The position numbers and the translations under genes are program-made. From the NCBI GenBank assembly GCA_035625725.1, contig DASPPB010000071.1, positions 1-64,000 on the forward strand: a DNA stretch of 64,000 bases, written 5' to 3'. The stretch comes from GJ-E10 sp035625725. Its GTDB lineage: Bacteria > Pseudomonadota > Gammaproteobacteria > Burkholderiales > Burkholderiaceae_F. This document shows positions 18,280-26,783 of the stretch, piece after piece. The notes under the pieces are model-generated. The model did not search any database, was not told where the DNA came from, and saw only the letters and a program-made list of their open reading frames with translations. Every line of letters begins with the position of its first letter. Positions within the stretch are counted from its first letter, which is position 1.

Positions 18280-19500
18280 ATGAACGCGCCCGAGAAACTG
18301 AATTCGTCGGCCGAGATGCTGGGCTCGGTCTGGATCTGCTATGCACCGCTGATCGACAAAAAGCGCAAGGCCATCGGCACCCGCCTGACCATGCTGTCGG
18401 CCAACTCGCAGGAGCGCCCGCCGGTCGGATCGCTGCTGGAGGCCTTGAACGCCGTCTGGCCCGAGTCTCCGGTTCCGGTTCTTGTAGCGCCCCTGGATGC
18501 GGATTTCGATCAATCGGCGCTGAGTTGGACAGCGCCGCGCAACGCGCTGCTCGAGATCCCCGCCAGCGGTCTGCTCGACCCGCGCACGCAAAGCGCCGCC
18601 CAGGCGCTGTTTCGAGACGGCAAACGCCTCGTATTGCGCGGCATTCCGGAAGTGCCACTTCCCCCAGCACTGCTGTCGTGCTTCGAATATTCGCTCATCC
18701 ACGTAAGCGAAGACCGCCGTCGCTGGAGCGGAGCGGCGCCCACCGGGATCGTGCGGCGCATTCCGTTTATCGTGACCGGCGTGCAGAACGTCGCCGATGC
18801 AATTGAAGTGTTCGATCGTGATGCAGCCGCCTGTGTGGGCTGGCCGCTCGATGACCAAAGTACGAACAAGGCGCGTCCGCTGCAGCCGGGTCAGGCCGTC
18901 GTCATGGAACTGCTGCGGCTGGTGCGCGACGACGCGGATCTCGACAAGATCGACGCGACGCTGCGCCGTGACCCGGCCCTGGCCTTCAAGCTGCTGCGTC
19001 TCGTCAACTCGGCTGCCTTCAATCTGCCAGTGCAAATCACGTCGTTTCAGCACGCGGTGATGATGCTTGGCTACAAAAAGCTCATCCGCTGGCTTTCCTT
19101 ACTGCTGGCCACAGCGTCGAAGGACTCCAACACATTCCCCTTGATGCACGCGTCGATCCGCCGCGGAATTTTTCTCGAGACGATCGGGGCAACGGCCAAT
19201 CAGGCCGACATCCGCGACGAACTCTTCATTACGGGGGCTTTTTCCTTGCTCGACCGCATTACCGGAGCCCCGTTCCCGCACCTCTTCGAACTCATATCTT
19301 TATCGGAGACGATCGTCGAGGCGATTCTCAACCGCGGCGGGCCCTACGGCGCCTACCTCACGCTGATCGAGGCCATCGAGCGCAGCGACCCGATCGCCAT
19401 CCGCAAACAGGCCGAATCTTTGGCAATTCCTATTGCCGCCTGCAACCAGGCGCTGCTCAAATCGCTCGCCGCCGCCCAGTTGCTCGACGGCGACATCTAG
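18280..19500 (+). CDS. HDOD-domain signalling protein with degenerate EAL-like N-terminus
   Basis: A 406-residue cytoplasmic protein with the layout of YuxH-like EAL-HDOD proteins. The N-terminal 200 residues keep the outline of an EAL domain but lack a recognisable EAL motif and its metal ligands, so cyclic-di-GMP hydrolysis is unlikely. The HDOD domain (about 205-400) shows LRLVRDDADLDKIDATLRRDP, FKLLRLVNSAAF and HAVMMLGYKKLIRWL. HDOD proteins act as non-catalytic signalling scaffolds. The ATG at 18280 is supported by composition. It precedes purL on the same strand after about 195 bases that contain a separate promoter candidate. Confidence 0.82.
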   Translation: MNAPEKLNSSAEMLGSVWICYAPLIDKKRKAIGTRLTMLSANSQERPPVGSLLEALNAVWPESPVPVLVAPLDADFDQSALSWTAPRNALLEIPASGLLDPRTQSAAQALFRDGKRLVLRGIPEVPLPPALLSCFEYSLIHVSEDRRRWSGAAPTGIVRRIPFIVTGVQNVADAIEVFDRDAAACVGWPLDDQSTNKARPLQPGQAVVMELLRLVRDDADLDKIDATLRRDPALAFKLLRLVNSAAFNLPVQITSFQHAVMMLGYKKLIRWLSLLLATASKDSNTFPLMHASIRRGIFLETIGATANQADIRDELFITGAFSLLDRITGAPFPHLFELISLSETIVEAILNRGGPYGAYLTLIEAIERSDPIAIRKQAESLAIPIAACNQALLKSLAAAQLLDGDI

Positions 19501-19525
19501 CGACGGCCTGCACCGCGCGCACACT

Positions 19526-19554
19526 GCGCGCCTCGTATCGACGCCAGTTATAAT
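19526..19554 (+). promoter_or_regulatory. candidate purL promoter
   Basis: TATAAT at 19549-19554 is preceded by T to give an extended-looking TTATAAT, about 140 bases before the purL ATG. No good TTGACA lies 16-18 bases upstream. A GCGCGC-ACACT-GCGCGC hairpin (19515-19531) sits just before it and could end transcription of the HDOD gene. Confidence 0.35.
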
Positions 19555-19694
19555 TTGGACTTCTTCCGGCGGGCGGCACGCAAATCGCTGCTGGCGCGCG
19601 CGGTCCACTGACTCACGGCTGCGGGCGCGCACGCCGACACGCCGGGTCGCCACTGCGTCTTCGGGCTTGGCCGTCTTTGAAGTTGCCTGCCGCA

Positions 19695-22600
19695 ATGAGT
19701 CTTACTGAATCGTGCCTGGTTCTCGAGGGTCCTGCCGCGAGTTCGTCCTTTCGGCTCGCGCGGTTGCTTGGCCGACTGCAGGAGCTCGAACGCACGGTGA
19801 GCCGGGTCGATGCGCGCCACCAGCACTTCGTAAAACTCTCGGAACCCTTGGATGCGTCCGCCGCAGGGCGGCTCGAGCGCTTGCTGCACTATGGCGAACG
19901 CGATTCCGCGGCGAATCGGCCTGCGGATTTGCAGGTGCTGGTCGTTCCGCGGTTGGGAACGACCTCGCCCTGGTCGAGCAAGGCAACCGAAATTGCACGC
20001 AATTGCGCGCTGCCCCAGGTGCAAAAAATCGAGCGCGGCGTGATCTACCGGATCTACTTCGGCGGGTCGTCCTTGGGATCTGCGCGCGAAAAAGTCGGCT
20101 GGGAGCGCCTCGCGGAAGTGTTGCACGACCGGATGACCGAATCCGCCCTGCAGGCGCCGGAGGACCTGCGAGCGGCGTGCGCGCGGATCTTCGCGCCGGT
20201 TGCGCCGGCCGTCGAGCTCATGCGACATGTCGACTTGCTCGGGGGCGGGCGCTCGGCTCTGGTCGAGGCCAACGCCCAGATGGGGTTGGCGCTGTCCGAT
20301 GACGAAATCGACTATCTGGCGCAGTCCTTCAGGGACATGGGCCGCAATCCCACGGACGTTGAGCTGATGATGTTCGCGCAGGCCAATTCGGAGCACTGCC
20401 GTCACAAGATCTTTAACGCCACATGGTCGATCGACGGAGCTCGGATGGAAGCGAGCCTTTTCGACATGATCCGGGCAACGCATGCGGCCGCACCCCACGG
20501 CACCGTCGTGGCATATCGAGACAATGCCGCGGTAATCGAAGGTCGGCGCGCCAGTATTTTTGCCGCGCAGCCATCGGGCGCCGACACCGCCGCGGTGTAT
20601 GCGCGCAGCGCCGCAACGCTGCACATGGTCTTCAAAGTCGAAACCCATAACCACCCCACTGCGATCGCGCCCAACCCGGGTGCGGCAACCGGAGCCGGCG
20701 GCGAGATCCGCGACGAGGGGGCCACGGGCCGGGGCGCACGTCCCAAGGCGGGCTGGTGCGGCTTTAGCGTCTCGCACCTGCGCTTGCCCTCGGCGCGGCG
20801 CGGCTGGGAGAGCGACCACGACGTGACCGCCGGGGCGCGGGCGCCGGCGCAACTGCCCGATTACGGTTTTCCGAGGCGCATTGCCGATGCGTTGACCATC
20901 ATGATTGAGGGACCCATCGGCGCGGCTTCCTTTAACAACGAATTCGGCCGCCCGAATCTTGCGGGGTACTTTCGCGCCTACGAGCAGAACGTCGGCGGAC
21001 AGCGACTGGGCTATCACAAGCCGATCATGCTTGCGGGCGGCGTAGGAAATATACAGGCCGACCAGACGCAGAAGTCACGGCCGGACGCCGGGTCATTGCT
21101 CGTGCAGCTGGGCGGACCCGGGATGCGCATCGGCCTGGGCGGTGGCGCGGCTTCCAGCCTCGGGGCGGGCAGCAACACGGTGGAACTGGACTTCGATTCC
21201 GTGCAGCGCGCCAATGCGGAGATTCAGCGGCGCGCCCAGGAAGTGATCGACACCTGCGCACGACTGGGCTCGGACAATCCGATCGTTTCGATTCACGACG
21301 TGGGCGCAGGCGGACTGTCCAACGCCTTTCCGGAACTCGCCGAGAATGCGGCGCGCGGCGCGAGCATCGAGCTGGAACGAATCCCGGTCGAGGATCGCGC
21401 GATGACCGCGCTGGAGGTCTGGTGTAACGAATCCCAGGAGCGGTACGCGCTGGCGGTAGCGCCCGATCGCTGGCCGCTGCTCGCGCGCATCTGCGAACGC
21501 GAGCGCTGTCCGGTAGCGGTGATAGGAACCATCACCGAAGATCCGGATCTGCGTTTGTCGGCTGCCGGCGGCCAGAAGGCCGTCGACATGCCCATGAACG
21601 TGCTTTTTGGCAAACCGCCGCGCATGCACCGGGAGGTCGTTCGGATCGAGCGGCGCCTTCCGCCCCTGGACCTGACCAGTGTCGACCTCTCCGCAGTCGC
21701 GCTCGATGTGTTGCGCCATCCCAGTGTCGCCAGCAAGTCCTTCCTGATCACGATCGGTGACCGGACGGTCGGCGGTTTGAGCTGCCGGGACCAAATGGTG
21801 GGCCCGTGGCAGACGCCAGTCGCCGATTGCGCCGTGACGCTGCTCGACGTCGATGGCTACGCGGGGGAAGCCTTCGCCATTGGCGAGCGCACCCCGCTGG
21901 CAGTGATCGACGCGGCGAGCGCTTCGAGACTGGCCATTTCCGAGGCGCTGCTAAACCTGGCCGGCGCCGATGTCGAATGGTCCGGCGTGAAGCTCTCGGC
22001 CAACTGGATGGCGGCCTGCGGCGTGCCCGGCGAGGATGCGGCGCTGTACGGTGCGGTATCGGCGGCCGGCGCGCTTTGCAGACAGTTGGGCGTTTCGATC
22101 CCGGTAGGCAAAGACTCGCTGTCGATGCGCACCACCTGGCGCGACGGCCAGCAGGACAAGCAGGTCATCTCACCGGTGTCGCTGATCATCAGTGCTGCGG
22201 CGCTGGTGCAGGATGTGCGGCGCAGCCTCACGCCGCAGTTGCGCAGCGATGTGGGGCCCACTGAATTGATTCTGATCGATCTCTCCGCAGGGCGCCAGCG
22301 TTTGGGCGGATCGATCCTCGCGCAGGTGTGCGGACAAATCGGCGACGAGTGCCCGGATGTGGACGACCCGGCTGCGCTCGCGGCCGCGCTGCGCGCGGTG
22401 CGAAGTCTCGCCGCGCAAGACATTGCGCTCGCCTACCACGATCGTTCCGATGGCGGGCTATGGGCGAGCGCCTGCGAAATGGCCTTCGCAGGCCGCTGCG
22501 GAGTGTCCCTCAACATCGACATGCTGGCGATCGATCCGCACGGCAGCGACTTCGGCGACTTCAAGATCCGCGTCGATCAAGTGGCGGTGCGTCGCCATGA

Positions 22601-23735
22601 CCTGGCGCTGCGCGCACTGTTTACCGAGGAGCCTGGCTGCTTGATCCAGGTGCGCAAGACCGATCGCGCCCGCGCGCTGCAGCTGCTGCGAGAGGCGGGC
22701 GTGGGCGCACTGAGCCATGTCGTGGCCAGCATCACCGCGCAGCCAACGGTCGAGGCGCGCCTCGACGGCAAGGCTCTGATCTCCCATTCCTTGCACGATT
22801 TGCTGCGCGCCTGGAACGAAGTATCGTGGGCGATTGCGCGCCTGCGCGACAATCCTTCTTGCGCGGATGCCGAGTTCGGACGTTCGGCTGACGATGCGGT
22901 TCCGGTGTTGTCGGTTTCGGTGCCCTTTGACCCGCGGGAGGACATCGCCGCGCCCTGGATTGCGACAGGCATCCGGCCCAGAATCGCCATCTTGCGCGAA
23001 CAAGGCGTCAACAGTCAGTATGAAATGGCGGCGGCCTTCGATCGCGCGGGTTTTACGGCCGTTGACGTGCACATGACGGATCTGATCGCCGGACGCGTCG
23101 ACTTGACGTCCTTTCAAGGTATGGCCGCCGGCGGCGGGTTTTCCTATGGCGATGTGCTCGGTGCAGGCGGCGGCTGGGCCAAGACCATACTCTTTAACCC
23201 GAAGTTGGCCGATCAGTTCGCGGGATTTTTTGCGCGCCCGCAAAGTTTCGCGCTTGGGGTATGTAACGGCTGTCAGATGATGAGTCAGTTGCGTTCAATG
23301 ATTCCCGGTGCGACGCATTGGCCGCGCTTCGAGCGCAATGCCTCGGAGCAGTTCGAGGCGCGCCTGGTGATGGTCGAGGTGCCGCCGTCGCCGTCGATCT
23401 TCCTTGCCGACATGGCGGGCAGTCGTATTCCCGTGGTCAACGCGCACGGCGAAGGCCGCGCGGTGTTCGGTTCGCCACAAGCGCTCTCCGATGCTCACGT
23501 GGCGCTGCGCTTTGTTGACGCCGCGGGCGCTGCCACGGAGCGCTACCCCGAAAATCCCAATGGTTCGCCCATGGGTATCTGCGGCTTGACGACGGCCGAC
23601 GGACGATTCACGATCGTAATGCCGCATCCCGAGCGCGTGCGTCGGGCGGTTCAAATGTCCTGGCGACCCCCGGGGCTGGGCGAAGATTCTCCCTGGATGC
23701 GCATGTTCCGCAACGCGCGACGCTGGGTTGCGTAA
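19695..23735 (+). CDS. purL: phosphoribosylformylglycinamidine synthase (FGAM synthetase)
   Basis: A 1346-residue single-chain enzyme of purine synthesis, converting FGAR, glutamine and ATP to FGAM. The N-terminal linker region is followed by the ATP-binding synthetase core with KVETHNHPTAI, GGEIRDEGATGRG and a second half-domain (GKDSLSMRT). The C-terminal glutamine amidotransferase (from about 1095) has nucleophile Cys1190 in GVCNGCQ, plus NAHGEGR and the catalytic PHPER. The ATG at 19695 is preferred over the in-frame TTG at 19677. The length is slightly above the 1295 of E. coli PurL. It is monocistronic or leads the moa genes, which start 29 bases downstream. Confidence 0.96.
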   Translation: MSLTESCLVLEGPAASSSFRLARLLGRLQELERTVSRVDARHQHFVKLSEPLDASAAGRLERLLHYGERDSAANRPADLQVLVVPRLGTTSPWSSKATEIARNCALPQVQKIERGVIYRIYFGGSSLGSAREKVGWERLAEVLHDRMTESALQAPEDLRAACARIFAPVAPAVELMRHVDLLGGGRSALVEANAQMGLALSDDEIDYLAQSFRDMGRNPTDVELMMFAQANSEHCRHKIFNATWSIDGARMEASLFDMIRATHAAAPHGTVVAYRDNAAVIEGRRASIFAAQPSGADTAAVYARSAATLHMVFKVETHNHPTAIAPNPGAATGAGGEIRDEGATGRGARPKAGWCGFSVSHLRLPSARRGWESDHDVTAGARAPAQLPDYGFPRRIADALTIMIEGPIGAASFNNEFGRPNLAGYFRAYEQNVGGQRLGYHKPIMLAGGVGNIQADQTQKSRPDAGSLLVQLGGPGMRIGLGGGAASSLGAGSNTVELDFDSVQRANAEIQRRAQEVIDTCARLGSDNPIVSIHDVGAGGLSNAFPELAENAARGASIELERIPVEDRAMTALEVWCNESQERYALAVAPDRWPLLARICERERCPVAVIGTITEDPDLRLSAAGGQKAVDMPMNVLFGKPPRMHREVVRIERRLPPLDLTSVDLSAVALDVLRHPSVASKSFLITIGDRTVGGLSCRDQMVGPWQTPVADCAVTLLDVDGYAGEAFAIGERTPLAVIDAASASRLAISEALLNLAGADVEWSGVKLSANWMAACGVPGEDAALYGAVSAAGALCRQLGVSIPVGKDSLSMRTTWRDGQQDKQVISPVSLIISAAALVQDVRRSLTPQLRSDVGPTELILIDLSAGRQRLGGSILAQVCGQIGDECPDVDDPAALAAALRAVRSLAAQDIALAYHDRSDGGLWASACEMAFAGRCGVSLNIDMLAIDPHGSDFGDFKIRVDQVAVRRHDLALRALFTEEPGCLIQVRKTDRARALQLLREAGVGALSHVVASITAQPTVEARLDGKALISHSLHDLLRAWNEVSWAIARLRDNPSCADAEFGRSADDAVPVLSVSVPFDPREDIAAPWIATGIRPRIAILREQGVNSQYEMAAAFDRAGFTAVDVHMTDLIAGRVDLTSFQGMAAGGGFSYGDVLGAGGGWAKTILFNPKLADQFAGFFARPQSFALGVCNGCQMMSQLRSMIPGATHWPRFERNASEQFEARLVMVEVPPSPSIFLADMAGSRIPVVNAHGEGRAVFGSPQALSDAHVALRFVDAAGAATERYPENPNGSPMGICGLTTADGRFTIVMPHPERVRRAVQMSWRPPGLGEDSPWMRMFRNARRWVA

Positions 23736-23764
23736 CTGCGAGGCCTGGGCACGAGAGTTGCATC

Positions 23765-24871
23765 ATGACCGACCGAGTCGTCCCCTTGCTTGACGCCAGG
23801 GCCGTGCGCCGTCCTCCAAAGATTCCGGTGGATCTGGCCCATGCGGCGTCCCTGCTGCGCGACCGGCTACACCGTCCGCTGCTCGATTTGCGCATTTCGG
23901 TAACGGACCGATGCAACTTTCGGTGCGTGTACTGCATGCCCAAGGAGCTGTTTGACAACGAGCACTGTTACGTGCCGCACAACGAGCTGCTGACGTTCGA
24001 GGAGATCACCCGTCTGGCGCGGATCTTCGTGGGTCGCGGAACGCGCAAAATCCGGCTCACCGGCGGCGAGCCGCTATTGCGCCGCGATCTCGAGTCACTC
24101 GTGCGTATGCTCGCCCGGGTCGGCGTGGAACTGGACGCGCCGCTCGATTTGGCGCTTACCACCAACGGATCGATTCTCGCGCGCAAGGCCACCTCGCTTG
24201 CCGAGGCGGGTCTGCGGCGTGTCACAGTCTCGCTCGATGCGCTCGACGACGCGATTTTTCGCCGCATGAGCGACGTCGACTTTCCGGTTGCCAGGGTGCT
24301 GGAGGGTATCGACGCAGCCGCGGCCGCCGGGTTCGCACCCGTGAAGATCAACATGGTCGTCAAGCGCGGATACAACGAAGACCAGGTGCTGCCCATGGCG
24401 CGGTATTTTCGCGAGCGAGGCCATGTCCTGCGTTTCATCGAGTTCATGGACGTAGGCAACTCCAACGACTGGCGGCTCGACGACGTGATTGCGTCGGATC
24501 AAATCCTTGCGCAAATCAATGCGCACATGCCGATTGAACCAGTCGAGAGCACGGAGCCGGGCGTGGTTGCGCAGCGCTGGCGCTACCGCGACGGTAGCGG
24601 CGAGATCGGCACCATTTCGAGCGTCACGCGGGCGTTTTGTGGCGACTGCACGCGCGCGCGTCTATCAACGGAGGGTTGCCTGTATCTGTGCCTGTTCAGT
24701 CAGCGCGGACACGACCTGCGTGCTTTGCTGCGCGGGGGCGCCGACGACCTGCAGATCGCCGCCGCGATTGGCGCCGTTTGGGCTGCGCGCGAGGACCGTT
24801 ATTCCGAGCTGCGCGCCCAAGAGACCATGCGACCGGGCAAGCGTATCGAAATGTCCTACATCGGTGGGTAG
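23765..24871 (+). CDS. moaA: GTP 3',8-cyclase (molybdenum cofactor biosynthesis)
   Basis: A 368-residue radical-SAM enzyme for the first step of molybdopterin synthesis. The radical-SAM cluster ligands are Cys50, Cys54 and Cys57 (CNFRCVYC). The second cluster is bound by cysteines in FCGDCTRARLSTEGC, and the chain ends in the Gly-Gly needed for activity. LTGGEPLLRRDL is the SAM-binding glycine motif. The ATG start lies 29 bases after purL. The 3' end overlaps the mobA start, so moaA, mobA and moeA form one coupled operon. Confidence 0.95.
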   Translation: MTDRVVPLLDARAVRRPPKIPVDLAHAASLLRDRLHRPLLDLRISVTDRCNFRCVYCMPKELFDNEHCYVPHNELLTFEEITRLARIFVGRGTRKIRLTGGEPLLRRDLESLVRMLARVGVELDAPLDLALTTNGSILARKATSLAEAGLRRVTVSLDALDDAIFRRMSDVDFPVARVLEGIDAAAAAGFAPVKINMVVKRGYNEDQVLPMARYFRERGHVLRFIEFMDVGNSNDWRLDDVIASDQILAQINAHMPIEPVESTEPGVVAQRWRYRDGSGEIGTISSVTRAFCGDCTRARLSTEGCLYLCLFSQRGHDLRALLRGGADDLQIAAAIGAVWAAREDRYSELRAQETMRPGKRIEMSYIGG

Positions 24872-25472
24872 CTTGCCTGTTTCCACGCCGTTGCGCGAGG
24901 CAATCACCGGCGTCGTGCTGGCAGGCGGTCGGGGCGAGAGAATGGGGGGCGAGGACAAGGGCTTGGTCCCGTTCCAGGGTCGTCCACTGATTGCTCACGT
25001 GCTGGCTCGCCTGTGTCCCCAGGTGGGCGAGGTGCTCATCAGCGCCAATCGAAATCTGGATCGATATCGCGCCTTCGGACATCGCGTGATTGAGGACGAT
25101 CAGGCGAGTTTTGGTGCCTTTTGTGGTCCGCTCGCGGGCATGCTCGCGGGCCTGCGTCACTCGCGCCTGCCGTGGGTCGCCTTCGTGCCGTGTGATGCAC
25201 CAGCGCTTCCGCTCGATTTGGTTGCCAAACTGAGCTGCGCCACCGACGGCATACGTCCTGCGGTGGCGGCCTGCGCGGGCCAACGCCAGTTCGTCTTTTG
25301 TCTGCTGCCCGCCTTGCTTGCGCCCCGGTTGACTGCGAGCCTGGCCGCCGGCGAGCGCCGGCCCGGGGAGTTGCTGCGAGCGCTGGATGCAATCGAGGTC
25401 GAGTTTCGCGACCCCGGGCTCTTTGCCAATATCAACTCGCGGGAAGACCGCAGGTGGGGCGCAGGTGATTGA
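24864..25472 (+). CDS. mobA: molybdenum cofactor guanylyltransferase
   Basis: A 202-residue enzyme that transfers GMP to molybdopterin to form the guanine dinucleotide cofactor. The nucleotide-binding motif VLAGGRGERMGGEDKG lies near residues 18-33, and the PCDAPALP metal-binding stretch follows. The GTG at 24864 overlaps moaA by eight bases; a TTG at 24873 is the alternative. The length matches the family (about 195-205). Its last eight bases overlap the moeA GTG start. Confidence 0.9.
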   Translation: MGSLPVSTPLREAITGVVLAGGRGERMGGEDKGLVPFQGRPLIAHVLARLCPQVGEVLISANRNLDRYRAFGHRVIEDDQASFGAFCGPLAGMLAGLRHSRLPWVAFVPCDAPALPLDLVAKLSCATDGIRPAVAACAGQRQFVFCLLPALLAPRLTASLAAGERRPGELLRALDAIEVEFRDPGLFANINSREDRRWGAGD

Positions 25473-26694
25473 GTCAGGTTTAGCGGAGGCGTTTGAGCGC
25501 CTGGCCGATGGTCTCGCGCCCGTCGAGCAGTCGCAGCGCATTGCCCTCGCGCACGCTCGCGGCCGAGTGCTGGCGCGCGCGCTCGTGGCACGGCATGATT
25601 TGCCGTCGAGCGATCAGGCGGCAATGGACGGATACGCGGTGCGTGTCCAGGATCTGGCGGGCGGCCCGCGTTCGCTCAAAGTCCTGGGAAGGGCGCTCGC
25701 GGGCCACGATTTTGGCCAACGGCTTGCGCCGGGGACCTGCGTGCGGATCATGACGGGCGCTTCGATGCCCGAGGGAGCCGATTGTGTCGTCCTGATGGAA
25801 GTTGCTCAGGTGCTTGGCGACGACACCGTCGCCTTGCCCGGACCGATCGCCCCGGGCGCCAACCGGCGTGTGCGCGGCGAGCACCTGCGCGCGGGCGCAC
25901 AGGCGCTGCCGGCAGGCCGCAGACTGCGCGCGGCCGACCTCGCGCTCGCATGCGCCCTCGGGGAGGTCGAACTCGACGTCTTCCGGCAGTTGCGGGTCGC
26001 AATCATGTCGACGGGCGATGAATTGCGCGATGCCCCTGCGGACCTGCCCCCCGGATGTGCGTTTGACAGTAACCGCCTGATGCTCCAGCTTGCGATCGGA
26101 CAGGTGGGTCTGGCAGCACACGACTTCGGCATCTGTCCTGATGAGCCCGAGGCCCTGCAGCATCGCATCGATAAGGCGATGGGCGAGGGCATGGATGCGC
26201 TCTTGATTTCTGGTGGCGCCGCGTTGGGCGACGCAGACATCGTTCGCATGTTAGGCGGTGTGCGATTCGTTGCCGTACGGATCCGACCCGGGCGCGGAAT
26301 CGCGGTTGCCCGAGTGGAGCGCACAGACCGGCGCCTGCTCATCTTGGGTTTGCCGGGCAACGCGGTTGCGGCGTACGTGATGTTTCATTCGCTCGCGCTT
26401 CCGGTGCTGTTGCGCTTGGGCGGGGCCACGGACGCGCGCCCGCCCGAGCCCATTGCCATGCCCATCGCCTGCGACGTTCAGGCTCGGGCCGGCCGGATTG
26501 ATTTTCAGCGCGCAAGGCTTGTATTCGACAAAGCGGGCCGGCGCGTGGCCCAACCGCTGGAGCAACAGGGCTCCGCGATGATTCGGTCCGTAGCCGACGC
26601 GCACGCCCTAATTGCCGTGGGGCCCGCTGGGCACTATCGCGCGGGCGAGCTTTTGCCGGTCTACCCGCTCGCGTCCTTCGAAGAGGCGCTGTGA
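25465..26694 (+). CDS. moeA: molybdopterin molybdenumtransferase
   Basis: A 409-residue enzyme that inserts molybdate into adenylylated molybdopterin. Family motifs include SSDQAAMDGYAV near residue 45, MTGASMPEGADCVV, STGDEL, FDSNRLML, ISGGAALGDADIV and LGLPGNAVAAYV. The GTG at 25465 is preceded by a GGTGGGG ribosome-binding site and overlaps mobA. It is the last gene of the moaA-mobA-moeA operon and ends in front of a strong hairpin, facing rne. Confidence 0.94.
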   Translation: MIESGLAEAFERLADGLAPVEQSQRIALAHARGRVLARALVARHDLPSSDQAAMDGYAVRVQDLAGGPRSLKVLGRALAGHDFGQRLAPGTCVRIMTGASMPEGADCVVLMEVAQVLGDDTVALPGPIAPGANRRVRGEHLRAGAQALPAGRRLRAADLALACALGEVELDVFRQLRVAIMSTGDELRDAPADLPPGCAFDSNRLMLQLAIGQVGLAAHDFGICPDEPEALQHRIDKAMGEGMDALLISGGAALGDADIVRMLGGVRFVAVRIRPGRGIAVARVERTDRRLLILGLPGNAVAAYVMFHSLALPVLLRLGGATDARPPEPIAMPIACDVQARAGRIDFQRARLVFDKAGRRVAQPLEQQGSAMIRSVADAHALIAVGPAGHYRAGELLPVYPLASFEEAL

Positions 26695-26712
26695 TCCACT
26701 AACGAGGGCCGC

Positions 26713-26746
26713 GGGCCCGTGGATCTCGGGGCAGATCCTCGGGCCC
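26713..26746. terminator. hairpin between convergent moeA and rne
   Basis: A 34-base symmetric structure: GGGCCC, two bases, GGATCT, a six-base loop CGGGGC, AGATCC, two bases, GGGCCC. Both six-base arms pair perfectly, and the hairpin works on either strand. A 12-bp direct repeat CGGGCCCGTGGA (26712 and 26740) is part of it. No T-run follows, but the position between two convergent stops suggests a bidirectional terminator or 3'-end stabiliser. Confidence 0.5.
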
Positions 26747-26783
26747 GTGGACTCCCGTGCGGGGCCGGATTCGAGCGCCTTGG

